Shown piece by piece: positions 14,818 through 22,091 of a DNA stretch of 28,237 nt. Every line of letters starts with the position of its first letter. Within the stretch, counting starts at the first letter, position 1. The position numbers and the translations under genes are program-made. The DNA is from CAXXIC01 sp964534355 (lineage in GTDB: Bacteria > Bacteroidota > Bacteroidia > Bacteroidales > UBA7332): assembly GCA_964534355.1 (NCBI GenBank), contig CAZHNZ010000047.1, forward strand, positions 1 through 28,237, given 5' to 3'. Below the pieces are notes generated by a model that was given only the letters and a program-made list of their open reading frames with translations, ran no database searches and was not told the origin of the DNA.

Positions 14818-16956
14818 ATGAGATCATTCTTTTTTTTACCCTTGCTTTTTATTTTTACTGTTTTCGCTCAGGGGCAGTCTGTAACGCACTCGCCCTACAT
14901 TCCCCAAAACTACAACCTCGTCTTCAACGACGAGTTCGACAACCCGGCATCAAAAACCGCTAAGTGGAAACCCGACAACCGCGACGGACGTGGCCCCGAT
15001 TGGGACAACGACACCATTGCTCTGATCAAAGACGGTGTGCTTAAACTCAAACACATCAAACTTCCCGCACCCGTTTCGGGCCGTACCTACTCTGCCCCCA
15101 CCGGCTCTACCATCAGTCAGTTCAAGTATGGCTATTTCGAGTGTCGCTACAAATACTCGGCAGCCAAAGGCATCAACAACTCGTTTTGGCTGCTCAATGC
15201 CGGTTCGCAGCTCGAAAAAGATTACATCGAAATCGATGTCAACGAAGGTCAACTCGATCCGGGCCCTATCCGAAGTCAGCTTACTTACACAAAATTAGGT
15301 GCACAACCCACGTGGGATCATGTGCGTCCACTCGTGCTCGACCACACACATGGCCTTTGCAATTCACCCTCTTATCTTTGGTTCGACAAAGATTTCAGCG
15401 CAGAGTTTCATACCTATGGTTTTGAATGGACACCCGATAGCCTCTTGTTTTATCTCGATGGCGTTCGCATCTTGTCGCGCGACAACAGACGGGTCTATTC
15501 CACAGAAAAACCATACCGCCTGCTCAACTACCCGATGTCTATCTACCTCAGCATTTTGGGCACACCGGAGGCACCGTTGGTCAACACCGGACAGGATTAT
15601 CTCTCTTCGGGCATGGAGGTCGATTATATTCGCGTCTATCAATTGCCGGGCAGCACCGACGGATTGCCACCAACGACCGGCACAAACCTGATTAAAAACG
15701 GCGGATTTGGCGAGTACGACCTCAACGACTACGGCAACTCAATGTATTCGTGGAATTCCACGTTGGGTAATATCGACAGCACTTTCCTCAAAATTGCCCT
15801 CACCGCATCGCGCAACAGCCCCGTTTACATGCCTTCTCAAAACATCAATCTTTTGCCGGCCGGCACCTTCACGCTCAAATTCCGGGCCAGAGTGACCGAC
15901 AAATCGGGCCTCAACAGTGCGGCCCTCAAAATGAAAATCAGCAACAACGATAATATTTCTGCTTCGAGCCTCACCGGACTTAATGCAGTCAGTGGCGGTG
16001 GTGGTGTTTCGGGCACCGAGGTGATGATAAGATCATCCATGGCCCCCGCATTTACCACCTTTACTTACCGGTTTGTAACAGCACCACCCGCAGCCACGGC
16101 CAAATACACGCGGGTCATGTTTTACCTCACCAATCCGGATAGCTCGGCTACATTTTCCCTCGACGATGTCGAAATAACGCCTTACACCAGCGACAACAGC
16201 GGTGCAATAGTCAAAGATGGCACTTTTGATCTTGCCTTCAAAAATACCTATGCGCCTACCGACCTCGACGAAGGTTGGGCCTGCTATGCCAACTACGGAA
16301 CCGGCAAATTCGTCTCGTCGAAAATAACCGAAACCAACGGCAATATTTTTACCCGAATTACGACCACCGCCGCCGGCGAAGACTACCACTTTGCCCTTGC
16401 GCAATATTCGCCGGCCAAAGTAGCCCCCGGAAAATACAAAATCAGTCTGCGCGCAAAAGCTCTTGTGCCGGATAGCTTCCTGCTTAAACTCAGCGTCAAG
16501 TCCGCTCTGAGCACCAACCTCGCCACCAATCTGTCCGAAGCAACAGACGGAGTGAGCCTGAAAAGCAATAAACTCTATTTTGGAGCCTCTGATACATGGA
16601 AGGAGTATTCTGCCGTATTTGACATGAACCATGCGACTGCCGAGATTCTGCGCATCAATTTCCTGTTTCATAAAATAGGGACATACGATATCGACGATGT
16701 GAAGATTGAGCCATACAGCTCTTCGGCTTTTTCTCAGGTAGAATTGCGCACATCGGTGCACGGCGGAAAGGGAGTTGTTTTTGTGTCGGGGCTAAACGAG
16801 CCGGTATCTGTACGCATCTACACCGTTTCGGGTACTGTGGTATCGCAGACTACGCTTTCGGGAAATGGCACAATCGCTGTGCCCAAAGGGATTTATGTAG
16901 TTACATTAGCTAATTCTGCGGGAGATATCTCTCGTACCAAAACGGTTGTCTTCTAA
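14818..16956 (+). CDS. Secreted glycoside hydrolase family 16 enzyme with two CBM-like domains and type IX secretion tail
   Basis: The 712-residue protein has a signal peptide (MRSFFFLPLLFIFTVFAQG) and then a GH16 domain (about 28-278). It carries the catalytic ExDxxE signature as E138-I-D140-V-N-E143: E138 would be the nucleophile and E143 the acid/base. GH16 enzymes cleave beta-1,3/1,4-glucans, agars, carrageenans or related polymers; the substrate cannot be read here. Two beta-sandwich regions follow (about 290-455, starting NLIKNGGFGEYD, and about 460-630, starting IVKDGTFDLAF), resembling carbohydrate-binding CBM4/9-type domains. The last about 70 residues (VRIYTVSGTVVSQTTL, GIYVVTL, KTVVF) fit a type IX secretion sorting domain, so the enzyme is probably exported to the surface. 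It is transcribed alone, and a bidirectional terminator follows. Confidence 0.92.
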   Translation: MRSFFFLPLLFIFTVFAQGQSVTHSPYIPQNYNLVFNDEFDNPASKTAKWKPDNRDGRGPDWDNDTIALIKDGVLKLKHIKLPAPVSGRTYSAPTGSTISQFKYGYFECRYKYSAAKGINNSFWLLNAGSQLEKDYIEIDVNEGQLDPGPIRSQLTYTKLGAQPTWDHVRPLVLDHTHGLCNSPSYLWFDKDFSAEFHTYGFEWTPDSLLFYLDGVRILSRDNRRVYSTEKPYRLLNYPMSIYLSILGTPEAPLVNTGQDYLSSGMEVDYIRVYQLPGSTDGLPPTTGTNLIKNGGFGEYDLNDYGNSMYSWNSTLGNIDSTFLKIALTASRNSPVYMPSQNINLLPAGTFTLKFRARVTDKSGLNSAALKMKISNNDNISASSLTGLNAVSGGGGVSGTEVMIRSSMAPAFTTFTYRFVTAPPAATAKYTRVMFYLTNPDSSATFSLDDVEITPYTSDNSGAIVKDGTFDLAFKNTYAPTDLDEGWACYANYGTGKFVSSKITETNGNIFTRITTTAAGEDYHFALAQYSPAKVAPGKYKISLRAKALVPDSFLLKLSVKSALSTNLATNLSEATDGVSLKSNKLYFGASDTWKEYSAVFDMNHATAEILRINFLFHKIGTYDIDDVKIEPYSSSAFSQVELRTSVHGGKGVVFVSGLNEPVSVRIYTVSGTVVSQTTLSGNGTIAVPKGIYVVTLANSAGDISRTKTVVF

Positions 16957-16980
16957 ACCACAATCGCTTTCCACTCATCG

Positions 16981-17010
16981 TCTCACAGATTCTATATCCA
17001 TAGAATGAGA
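16981..17010. other. Hairpin downstream of the GH16 gene
   Basis: TCTC(A) at 16981-16985 and ATTCTAT at 16989-16995 pair with ATAGAATGAGA at 17000-17010 around an ATCC loop, with a small bulge. It is 24 bp after the GH16 stop. No T-run follows on the plus strand, so it may stabilise the 3' end rather than terminate. Confidence 0.45.
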
Positions 17011-17017
17011 CAAAAAA

Positions 17018-17056
17018 AAAGAGGCTGTTCGTTTTTTTAATTCGAACAGCCCCTTT
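17018..17056. terminator. Bidirectional intrinsic terminator between convergent genes
   Basis: GGCTGTTCG (17023-17031) pairs with CGAACAGCC (17043-17051), extended by AAAG and CTTT outside with one mismatch. On the minus strand the stem is followed by nine T's (complement of the A-run at 17012-17020), a strong terminator for the thioredoxin-fold gene ending at 17093. On the plus strand the tail TTTATTT is weaker but can serve the GH16 gene. Confidence 0.82.
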
Positions 17057-17092
17057 ATTTCCAGGGTTTATATTGATCACATTGCATACCGG

Positions 17093-17560
17093 CTACCTTA
17101 TTTTATTGATTAAGTAAACTAATTCTTCCGGTGTCACATCTCTCGCTACCACAGTACCTTTTTCATCAACCAGGTAGTTGCTCAGACTGTTTTTAGCTTT
17201 AAAGGTTTTATACGCATCAGCATACAAACTTTCGCTTTTTGCGGTTGCACTTTCAGTACCTTCGTAAGCCAGTTTCAGCGGTTCAAAAGCAATGGGCAGA
17301 ATTTCTATCTTCGTGCTTTTGGCAAATTTGGCAACTGCCGCCATTTTCAGATAGTTTTCTTTCGATGTTGCTACTTTGTTCGACCAGAAATACATCAGTG
17401 TGTATTTGCCTTTCATCTCTAAGGCTGAGTCGGTCAAACCACTTTTTACCCCATACGCGGGAACTTTGAAATCAAGAGCTTTTTCAGCTTTCTCTTCACC
17501 TTTGGCGGCTAATACTACCAGTACTGCGGCCATTACTAACATCATTTTTGTCGTTTTCAT
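17093..17560 (-). CDS. Secreted thioredoxin-fold protein lacking the CxxC active site
   Basis: I start at 17560 (MKTTKMMLVMAAVLVVLAAKG), which gives a clear signal peptide; in-frame upstream starts to 17620 add polar residues. The 155-residue product follows the TlpA/AhpC-type thioredoxin pattern: an N-terminal DFKVPAYGVKSG, then YTLMYFWSNKVATSKENYL where active proteins have FWATWCPPC, then IEILPIAFEP, and NYLVDEKGTVVARDVTPEELVYLINKI, corresponding to the cis-proline and C-terminal strand region. There is no cysteine anywhere in the mature protein, so it cannot do thiol-disulfide exchange in the usual way. It may be a structural or binding protein in the periplasm. It is a single gene with its own -7 box and terminator. 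Confidence 0.75.
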   Translation of the reverse strand: MKTTKMMLVMAAVLVVLAAKGEEKAEKALDFKVPAYGVKSGLTDSALEMKGKYTLMYFWSNKVATSKENYLKMAAVAKFAKSTKIEILPIAFEPLKLAYEGTESATAKSESLYADAYKTFKAKNSLSNYLVDEKGTVVARDVTPEELVYLINKIR

Positions 17561-17654
17561 AATTGTCATTTTTAGTTCAACAATGGGTTGGTTTTCGAAG
17601 TACTCTCTTCTCATTCTCAACCAGCAGATTTTCTGCGTTTCTATGTTTATGATG

Positions 17655-17662
17655 CAAAGATA
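17655..17662 (-). promoter_or_regulatory. Candidate -7 box for the thioredoxin-fold gene
   Basis: On the minus strand TATCTTTG matches TAnnTTTG exactly and lies about 95 bp upstream of the chosen start. The nearest TTTG upstream (17677-17680) is only 14 nt away, shorter than usual, so the -33 element is uncertain. Confidence 0.42.
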
Positions 17663-17813
17663 TGCTTAAAATATGACAAAACTGTTACATTGGATGAAAA
17701 AATCAGTGAAATACAAATTAATTAACATGTTATACAGCATAAAAACGTGTTTTAAACAGGTTTTAATACATGTTTTACAACATACCCACAAAACATACCC
17801 TTCGGATAAAATC

Positions 17814-17870
17814 AAAAAAAAGCGACAAACACAGAGTCATCCCGATTGAAATGTCCCGACGTTTGTCGCT
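17814..17870 (-). terminator. Intrinsic terminator of the XRE-cupin gene
   Basis: On the minus strand AGCGACAAAC (complement of 17861-17870) pairs perfectly with GTTTGTCGCT (complement of 17821-17830) around a 30-nt loop, followed by eight T's (complement of the A-run 17814-17821). It begins 31 bp after the stop codon. The loop contains CGGGA twice and may fold further. Confidence 0.8.
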
Positions 17871-17901
17871 AAATATAAGAATAGAAGTTATACCTGAAGA
17901 A

Positions 17902-18474
17902 TCAGAAAGGCGTATATATTACTGCCAAAATTTTGGCAGCCGCTCCGCACTCGGCATGAACGTGATGCGAAACAATGGCATCGTAATAGATGCTGTCGCC
18001 GGCCTGCAGCTGATAGGTATCCTGCCCATAGTTGATTTCTACTGCACCATCAAGCACATAGATAAACTCCTCGCCCTCGTGAGAGGATAGCACAAAATCC
18101 AACTCAGCACAAGGCTCGAAACGAATGATAAACGATTCCATGTGACGACCCGCCTTGGATTGAGACAATGAAAAGTACTGCATCTGACGCTTGGTCGTTG
18201 CCGTACCACCGGGATTAAAACCGGCTTCAATCTCCTGATGAGTTATATGCACCGGTCCTAACTCCTCCTGACCTTCGAGAAATGTGCCCAGACGTACACC
18301 CAGCGCGCGAGCCACTTTGATCAAAACCGCCAACGAAGGCATGTTTTGACTCTCTTCTATTTTTTGCAGAGTTTGCAATTCTATACCGGCACTTTCGGCC
18401 AAAGCCTCCGGGGCTATGCCTTTTGTTTCACGAATAGTTTTGACACGCTCGCCGGCGTAAAGTCTGGTTTCCAT
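17902..18474 (-). CDS. XRE-family regulator with C-terminal cupin domain
   Basis: From the ATG at 18474 the protein has 190 residues; the longer frame to 18534 adds an unrelated N-terminus. Residues about 6-63 are a helix-turn-helix of the XRE/Cro type (GERVKTIRETKGIAPEALAE, then IELQTLQKIEESQNMPSL). Residues about 115-190 form a cupin barrel with SSHEGEEFIYVLDGAVEINYG and LQAGDSIYYDAIVSHHVHA. The histidines and glutamates at 132-136 and 170-173 may bind a metal or a small ligand. Such HTH-cupin proteins usually repress metabolic genes in response to a small molecule. No target gene is adjacent; it is transcribed alone, so the ligand cannot be inferred. Confidence 0.9.
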   Translation of the reverse strand: METRLYAGERVKTIRETKGIAPEALAESAGIELQTLQKIEESQNMPSLAVLIKVARALGVRLGTFLEGQEELGPVHITHQEIEAGFNPGGTATTKRQMQYFSLSQSKAGRHMESFIIRFEPCAELDFVLSSHEGEEFIYVLDGAVEINYGQDTYQLQAGDSIYYDAIVSHHVHAECGAAAKILAVIYTPF

Positions 18475-18572
18475 AGTCTTTATAGTATAATAAGAAATTA
18501 ATAATGGGGAATCTAACCTGCTTTGAAAAAACAATTTGATAAAACGTACCTTTCAAAGACGATCCTATCGGG

Positions 18573-18606
18573 CAAAAATAGTTATATTTATCAACAGTAA
18601 GCCAAA
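18573..18606 (-). promoter_or_regulatory. Candidate promoter of the XRE-cupin gene
   Basis: On the minus strand TTTG (18603-18606), a 22-nt spacer and TATTTTTG (18573-18580) fit the Bacteroidota promoter pattern. It leaves a leader of about 90 nt before the chosen ATG, supporting the start at 18474. Confidence 0.5.
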
Positions 18607-18631
18607 AAACAGAACTATTTTCTAAAAAAAA

Positions 18632-20002
18632 TCAGACAACGGCATCTCCAAGAAGAGTTGCAGAACTGGCTTCGCGAATTTTCACAGACACCAACTGACC
18701 TATCCGGTAGTTGAGTTTGTCGAAAACCACCACCTTGTTTTGTTGTGTCCGGCCAAAAAGCTGCTCGCGCGAACGTTTTGAAAAACCCTCCACCAAAACC
18801 TCGAATGTTTGTCCGATATCCTGCTGATTACTTTTGTGAGAAAGCTGATTCTGTAAATCAATTATCTCCTGCAAACGCTTCACCTTCAACTCTCCCGGCA
18901 CATCGTCTCTCAGATGCTTATGGGCATACGTGCCCGGGCGTTCGGAATATTTGAACATAAATGAAGCATCGAAACCCACTGTTCGCATCAGCGAAAGTGT
19001 ATCCTGATGATCCTGTTCTGTTTCGCTATGGAAACCGGAAAACAGATCGGTAGAAATACCACAACCGGGAATAATGCGGCGGATAGCTTCGATGCGATCG
19101 AGGTACCACTGACGGTCGTATCGTCTGTTCATCAACTTGAGAATACGACTGCTACCCGACTGCACCGGCAGGTGTATGTGGTTGCAAATATTGGGATACG
19201 CAGCAATGGTTTGCAGCGTTTCGTCGTTCATATCTTTGGGGTGCGAGGTACTGAAACGTATGCGCACATCGGGGGCAAATTCGGCCACCATTTTGAGCAA
19301 TTGAGAGAAATCGATTCGCTGCTCCTCTTTTTCGAAGAGATAAGAGTTTACATTCTGCCCCAGCAGAGTCACCTCTTTGTAATTTTTAGCCCGCAGATCG
19401 GACAATTCATTCAGGATACTCTCCGGATCGCGGCTTCGTTCGCGGCCACGTGTATATGGCACAATGCAATACGAACAAAAGTTGTTGCACCCGCGCATAA
19501 TCGAGATAAAGCCCGAGATGCGGTTGCCCCCAATGCGTGACGGTATTATTTCGCGGTAAGTTTCGTCGGTAGAGAGCTTTACATTGATGGCCTTTTCGCC
19601 ATGCTCCACAGCCCCCACCAGATTGGGCAGATCGAGATAAGCATCGGGCCCCACTACCAAATCGACTTTGTGGTCGTTGATTAACTCTTCCTGCACCCGT
19701 TCGGCCATGCAACCGAGCACGCCGACCACAAGATTCTTACGCGATTTTCGCAGGGTATTGAAATACTTCAACCGTTGCACAATTTTCTGCTCCGCATTGT
19801 CGCGAATAGAGCAGGTATTTACAAAAATAGCATCGGCCTCTTTCACCGAATCGGTCAGTTCAAATCCATCCATCTCCATGATAGATGCCACTACTTCGCT
19901 ATCGGCTACATTCATCTGGCAGCCATAGGTTTCGATAAATAATTTTCTGTTGCTTGTGTCGGTTGCGGATTTAAAGTCCGATCCGGCTTTTTTTTCTGTC
20001 AT
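18632..20002 (-). CDS. miaB: tRNA-2-methylthio-N6-dimethylallyladenosine synthase
   Basis: A radical-SAM methylthiotransferase that adds the 2-methylthio group to i6A37 of tRNAs reading UNN codons. The 456-residue protein has the MiaB order. An N-terminal UPF0004 domain holds three cysteines of one [4Fe-4S] cluster (C28 in ETYGCQMN, C64 in VNTCSIRDNA, C98 in VLGCMAER). The radical-SAM CxxxCxxC follows at C172, C176 and C179 (MRGCNNFCSYCIVPYTRGRERSR). A C-terminal TRAM domain (about 390-456) binds RNA. The SIRDNAEQK and GRERSR stretches favour MiaB over RimO or MtaB. It lies on the same strand as lipA, but the two are separated by a repeat-filled 176-bp spacer. Confidence 0.96.
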   Translation of the reverse strand: MTEKKAGSDFKSATDTSNRKLFIETYGCQMNVADSEVVASIMEMDGFELTDSVKEADAIFVNTCSIRDNAEQKIVQRLKYFNTLRKSRKNLVVGVLGCMAERVQEELINDHKVDLVVGPDAYLDLPNLVGAVEHGEKAINVKLSTDETYREIIPSRIGGNRISGFISIMRGCNNFCSYCIVPYTRGRERSRDPESILNELSDLRAKNYKEVTLLGQNVNSYLFEKEEQRIDFSQLLKMVAEFAPDVRIRFSTSHPKDMNDETLQTIAAYPNICNHIHLPVQSGSSRILKLMNRRYDRQWYLDRIEAIRRIIPGCGISTDLFSGFHSETEQDHQDTLSLMRTVGFDASFMFKYSERPGTYAHKHLRDDVPGELKVKRLQEIIDLQNQLSHKSNQQDIGQTFEVLVEGFSKRSREQLFGRTQQNKVVVFDKLNYRIGQLVSVKIREASSATLLGDAVV

Positions 20003-20047
20003 AGGTTTTATTTTAGTTACATGTTACTAGTTACTAGTTACGAGTAT

Positions 20048-20070
20048 GGGTTTTGGGGTTTGGGGCTTGG
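20048..20070 (+). repeat. G-rich tract with possible G-quadruplex
   Basis: The runs GGG, GGGG, GGGG and GG are separated by T4, T3 and CTT. Four GG steps suffice for a two-layer quadruplex, but the fourth run is too short for three layers. It would lie in the non-template strand of the minus-strand transcripts. Confidence 0.4.
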
Positions 20071-20073
20071 AAT

Positions 20074-20137
20074 ACAAGTAGACAAGTAAACGAGTAAACC
20101 AGTAGACGGGTAGACTCGTAAACGAGTAGACAGCTAC
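20074..20137 (+). repeat. Tandem array of eight 8-bp units, consensus ACNAGTAR
   Basis: Eight consecutive octamers read ACAAGTAG, ACAAGTAA, ACGAGTAA, ACCAGTAG, ACGGGTAG, ACTCGTAA, ACGAGTAG and ACAGCTAC. The phase is kept throughout while position 3 and the last base vary. Units six and seven form the perfect hairpin ACTCGT-AA-ACGAGT (20114-20127). The period does not match the 7-bp period of the flanking arms. Confidence 0.82.
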
Positions 20138-20178
20138 AAAGTGCGAACAACTCGTAACTTGTAACTCGTAACCAGCGA

Positions 20179-21012
20179 CTAGCAAGCCCGATAACTGCTT
20201 CTGACCAGCGGGCCGCTTTCGACCTGCGCAAAGCCCATCGCAAGAGCCACCTCTTTATATTCTAAAAATTTGTCGGGATGAATATATTCCACCACAGGCA
20301 AATGCTTCCGCGTGGGTTGCAGGTACTGCCCCAGCGTCAGCCTCCGACAACCGGTTTCGGCAATCTCCTGCAATGCGCCGAGCAACTCTGCTTCCGTTTC
20401 GCCCAGGCCGAGCATCAATCCGGTTTTTGACTCAAAGCCCTGCGCGGACACATACCTCAATACCGACAGCGAAACATCATATTTAGCCGCGCTGCGCACC
20501 TCTGGTGTGAGTCGTTTTACCGTCTCCATATTATGCCCCACCACATCGGGATTAGTCAACAAAACCACGTCGATCAACTCCGTTCTTCCCTGAAAATCAG
20601 GAATAAGCACTTCAACACCGGTCTCCGGATTCAGCCTTCGAATCGCGACAATAGTATCGGCCCAATGCTGCGCGCCAAGGTCTGGCAAATCATCTCTGTC
20701 CACCGACGTAATGACAGCATATTTCAAATTCAGTTGTGCAATTGTTTGCGCCACACGCAACGGCTCCCCTGCATCGGGCGGCAAAGGTCGTCCGGTTTGG
20801 GTATTGCAAAACCGACAGGAACGTGTACAGATATCCCCGCCAATCATCAGCGTAGCCGTACCCCTACCCCAGCATTCGCCAAGATTCGGACAACGCCCAC
20901 TGCTGCAAATGGTATTCAGTCCGTTGACATCCAACAGACCTTTGGTGTGTGAAAATTGCTGGTTATCACCAAGCTTTACTTTCAACCACTCCGGTTTTTT
21001 CACTCTTTCCAT
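20179..21012 (-). CDS. lipA: Lipoyl synthase
   Basis: A radical-SAM enzyme that inserts two sulfurs into protein-bound octanoate to make lipoate for 2-oxoacid dehydrogenases and the glycine cleavage system. The 277-residue protein shows the auxiliary-cluster cysteines C36, C41 and C47 (CSSGRCPNLGEC), the radical-SAM cysteines C62, C66 and C69 (CTRSCRFC), SVDRDDLPDLGA, and the C-terminal RSSYRA whose serine ligates the auxiliary cluster. The protein ends right after that motif, which is normal, and the stop lies only 6 bp from the repeat element. The start MERVKKPEWLKVKLG is typical of the family. A -7 box TATCTTTG lies upstream on this strand. Confidence 0.97.
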   Translation of the reverse strand: MERVKKPEWLKVKLGDNQQFSHTKGLLDVNGLNTICSSGRCPNLGECWGRGTATLMIGGDICTRSCRFCNTQTGRPLPPDAGEPLRVAQTIAQLNLKYAVITSVDRDDLPDLGAQHWADTIVAIRRLNPETGVEVLIPDFQGRTELIDVVLLTNPDVVGHNMETVKRLTPEVRSAAKYDVSLSVLRYVSAQGFESKTGLMLGLGETEAELLGALQEIAETGCRRLTLGQYLQPTRKHLPVVEYIHPDKFLEYKEVALAMGFAQVESGPLVRSSYRAC

Positions 21013-21036
21013 GCCAATTCATTAGTAAGTCGGCGG

Positions 21037-21044
21037 CAAAGATA
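21037..21044 (-). promoter_or_regulatory. Candidate -7 box of lipA
   Basis: TATCTTTG on the minus strand is 24 bp upstream of the lipA start and matches TAnnTTTG exactly. No TTTG is found at the expected -33 distance. Confidence 0.4.
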
Positions 21045-21085
21045 GTTCTTTCCCAAATATGAGTGCTGTTGTTCCGTTTTTTTAA

Positions 21086-21093
21086 TATTTTTG
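21086..21093 (+). promoter_or_regulatory. Candidate -7 box of the OPT-family gene
   Basis: TATTTTTG matches TAnnTTTG and lies 53 bp upstream of the OPT-family ATG. The -33 element is weak (only GTTG about 14 nt upstream). Confidence 0.4.
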
Positions 21094-21146
21094 TGGCCGA
21101 TAGTACAAACAATTAAGAAATAGTCATTTAAATAAGCAGACAAAAC

Positions 21147-22010
21147 ATGGAACACAAAGAAGAGCCCATTGCCGGGTTACCCGAAAACGCATTTCGTGAA
21201 TTGAAGGAGGGCGAACAATACGAACCACTGATGCCGGCTCAAAAAGCAGTCCCCGAAGTAACACTCTGGTCGGTGCTCTGGGGCATACTTATGGCTGTAC
21301 TCTTTTCGGCAGCATCGGCCTATCTGGGCCTGAAGGTTGGTCAGGTATTCGAAGCCGCCATACCCATTGCCATTGTTGGCACCAATCCGGTGTCGGGCAT
21401 GACGCTCATGACTCTCATACTATCGTCGGTAGTGATGGTTGCAGTCGGGCTCACCGGCACATCGGGCATGACCGCAGCACTCATTATCGGTGGCGTGGTC
21501 TGCACTGCCCTCTCTATGGCCGGAGGTTTTATCACCGACCTGAAAATCGGATATTGGCTTGGTTCCACACCGGCTAAACAACAGGGATGGAAGTTTTTGG
21601 GAACCCTGGTGTCGGCCGCCACAGTGGGCGGAGTTATTCTGGTACTCAACAAGACATACGGATTCACAAGCGGCGCTCTTGCTGCACCTCAGGCCAACGC
21701 CATGGCTGCCGTCATAAAACCGCTGCTGATTGGCGGTTTGGTCAACTGGTATGTGGGCTCGCGCAGCAAAGAGGCCTCCGTAAACGCCCAAAGAGTGGAA
21801 AAAGGGACGCTAATCGCCTCAGGATTCATTGCCGGTGGTGCGCTGATGGGCGTTGCAAGTGCCACCATGCGATTCGGCGGATTCAATTTTGTGAACGAAG
21901 AGTGGCTGGCCAATCCGGCATCCGAATGGGTTGCTCTGGGGGCCTATTTATTACTCATTGTCTATTTGGCCATGGCTGGTATGCGTATAACCTCCGAAAA
22001 GAAAAGTTAA
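21147..22010 (+). CDS. OPT-family transporter, internally shortened
   Basis: OPT/YSL proteins import oligopeptides or metal chelates; prokaryotic members usually have about 600-670 residues and some 16 helices. This frame gives only 287 residues and about seven helices. The start (LPENAFRELKEGEQYEPLMP, then SAASAYLGLKVGQVFEAAIPIAI) is the normal N-terminus. Right after it, at about residues 77-81, comes VSGMTLMTLILSSVVM, which in full-length proteins belongs to the C-terminal half. At about residue 193 KPL joins LIGGLVNWYVGSRSK, again skipping a block that contains helices in full-length relatives. The C-terminus looks complete. Both joins keep frame. It may be a decayed gene, an assembly artefact or a real minimal form. 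The comparison is from memory of the family. Confidence 0.72.
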   Translation: MEHKEEPIAGLPENAFRELKEGEQYEPLMPAQKAVPEVTLWSVLWGILMAVLFSAASAYLGLKVGQVFEAAIPIAIVGTNPVSGMTLMTLILSSVVMVAVGLTGTSGMTAALIIGGVVCTALSMAGGFITDLKIGYWLGSTPAKQQGWKFLGTLVSAATVGGVILVLNKTYGFTSGALAAPQANAMAAVIKPLLIGGLVNWYVGSRSKEASVNAQRVEKGTLIASGFIAGGALMGVASATMRFGGFNFVNEEWLANPASEWVALGAYLLLIVYLAMAGMRITSEKKS

Positions 22011-22057
22011 ACAGGCAAAGAAAGTCTATTTCAGCTCAATTGTTTTAAATAAAAGAT

Positions 22058-22065
22058 TAATTTTG
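22058..22065 (+). promoter_or_regulatory. Candidate -7 box of the hydrogenase cluster
   Basis: TAATTTTG fits TAnnTTTG and lies 26 bp ahead of the first cluster gene. A TTGT about 14 nt upstream is a poor -33 element. Confidence 0.4.
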
Positions 22066-22091
22066 CGACACAAAACTAACAAAGGAATTAC

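Larger units (their letters stand above)
20023..20172. repeat. MITE-like element: 22-bp imperfect inverted repeats around repeat-rich DNA
   Basis: The left arm 20023-20044 is built of 7-bp units (GTTACTA, GTTACTA, GTTACGA, then G). The right arm 20151-20172 is its inverted complement with 20 of 22 positions matching (units GTTACGA, GTTACAA, GTTACGA on the other strand). Between them lie a G-rich tract (20048-20070) and an array of 8-bp units (20074-20137). The element fills almost the whole miaB-lipA spacer. It has no credible gene; a minus-strand open frame across it is simply the period-8 repeat read as a degenerate peptide. Confidence 0.75.

Noticed and set aside
16033..16761. 242-codon open frame on the minus strand
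   Set aside because: Antisense to the GH16 gene, which has intact motifs; composition (Gly, Val and Arg rich) is that of a shadow of GC-rich coding DNA.
20074..20137. CRISPR array
   Set aside because: Units are 8 bp without spacers and no cas gene is present; this is a simple tandem repeat.
20034..20243. Minus-strand peptide with repeated LLVY
   Set aside because: The repeat peptide only reflects the 8-bp array (24 bp equals eight residues) and the frame overlaps lipA.
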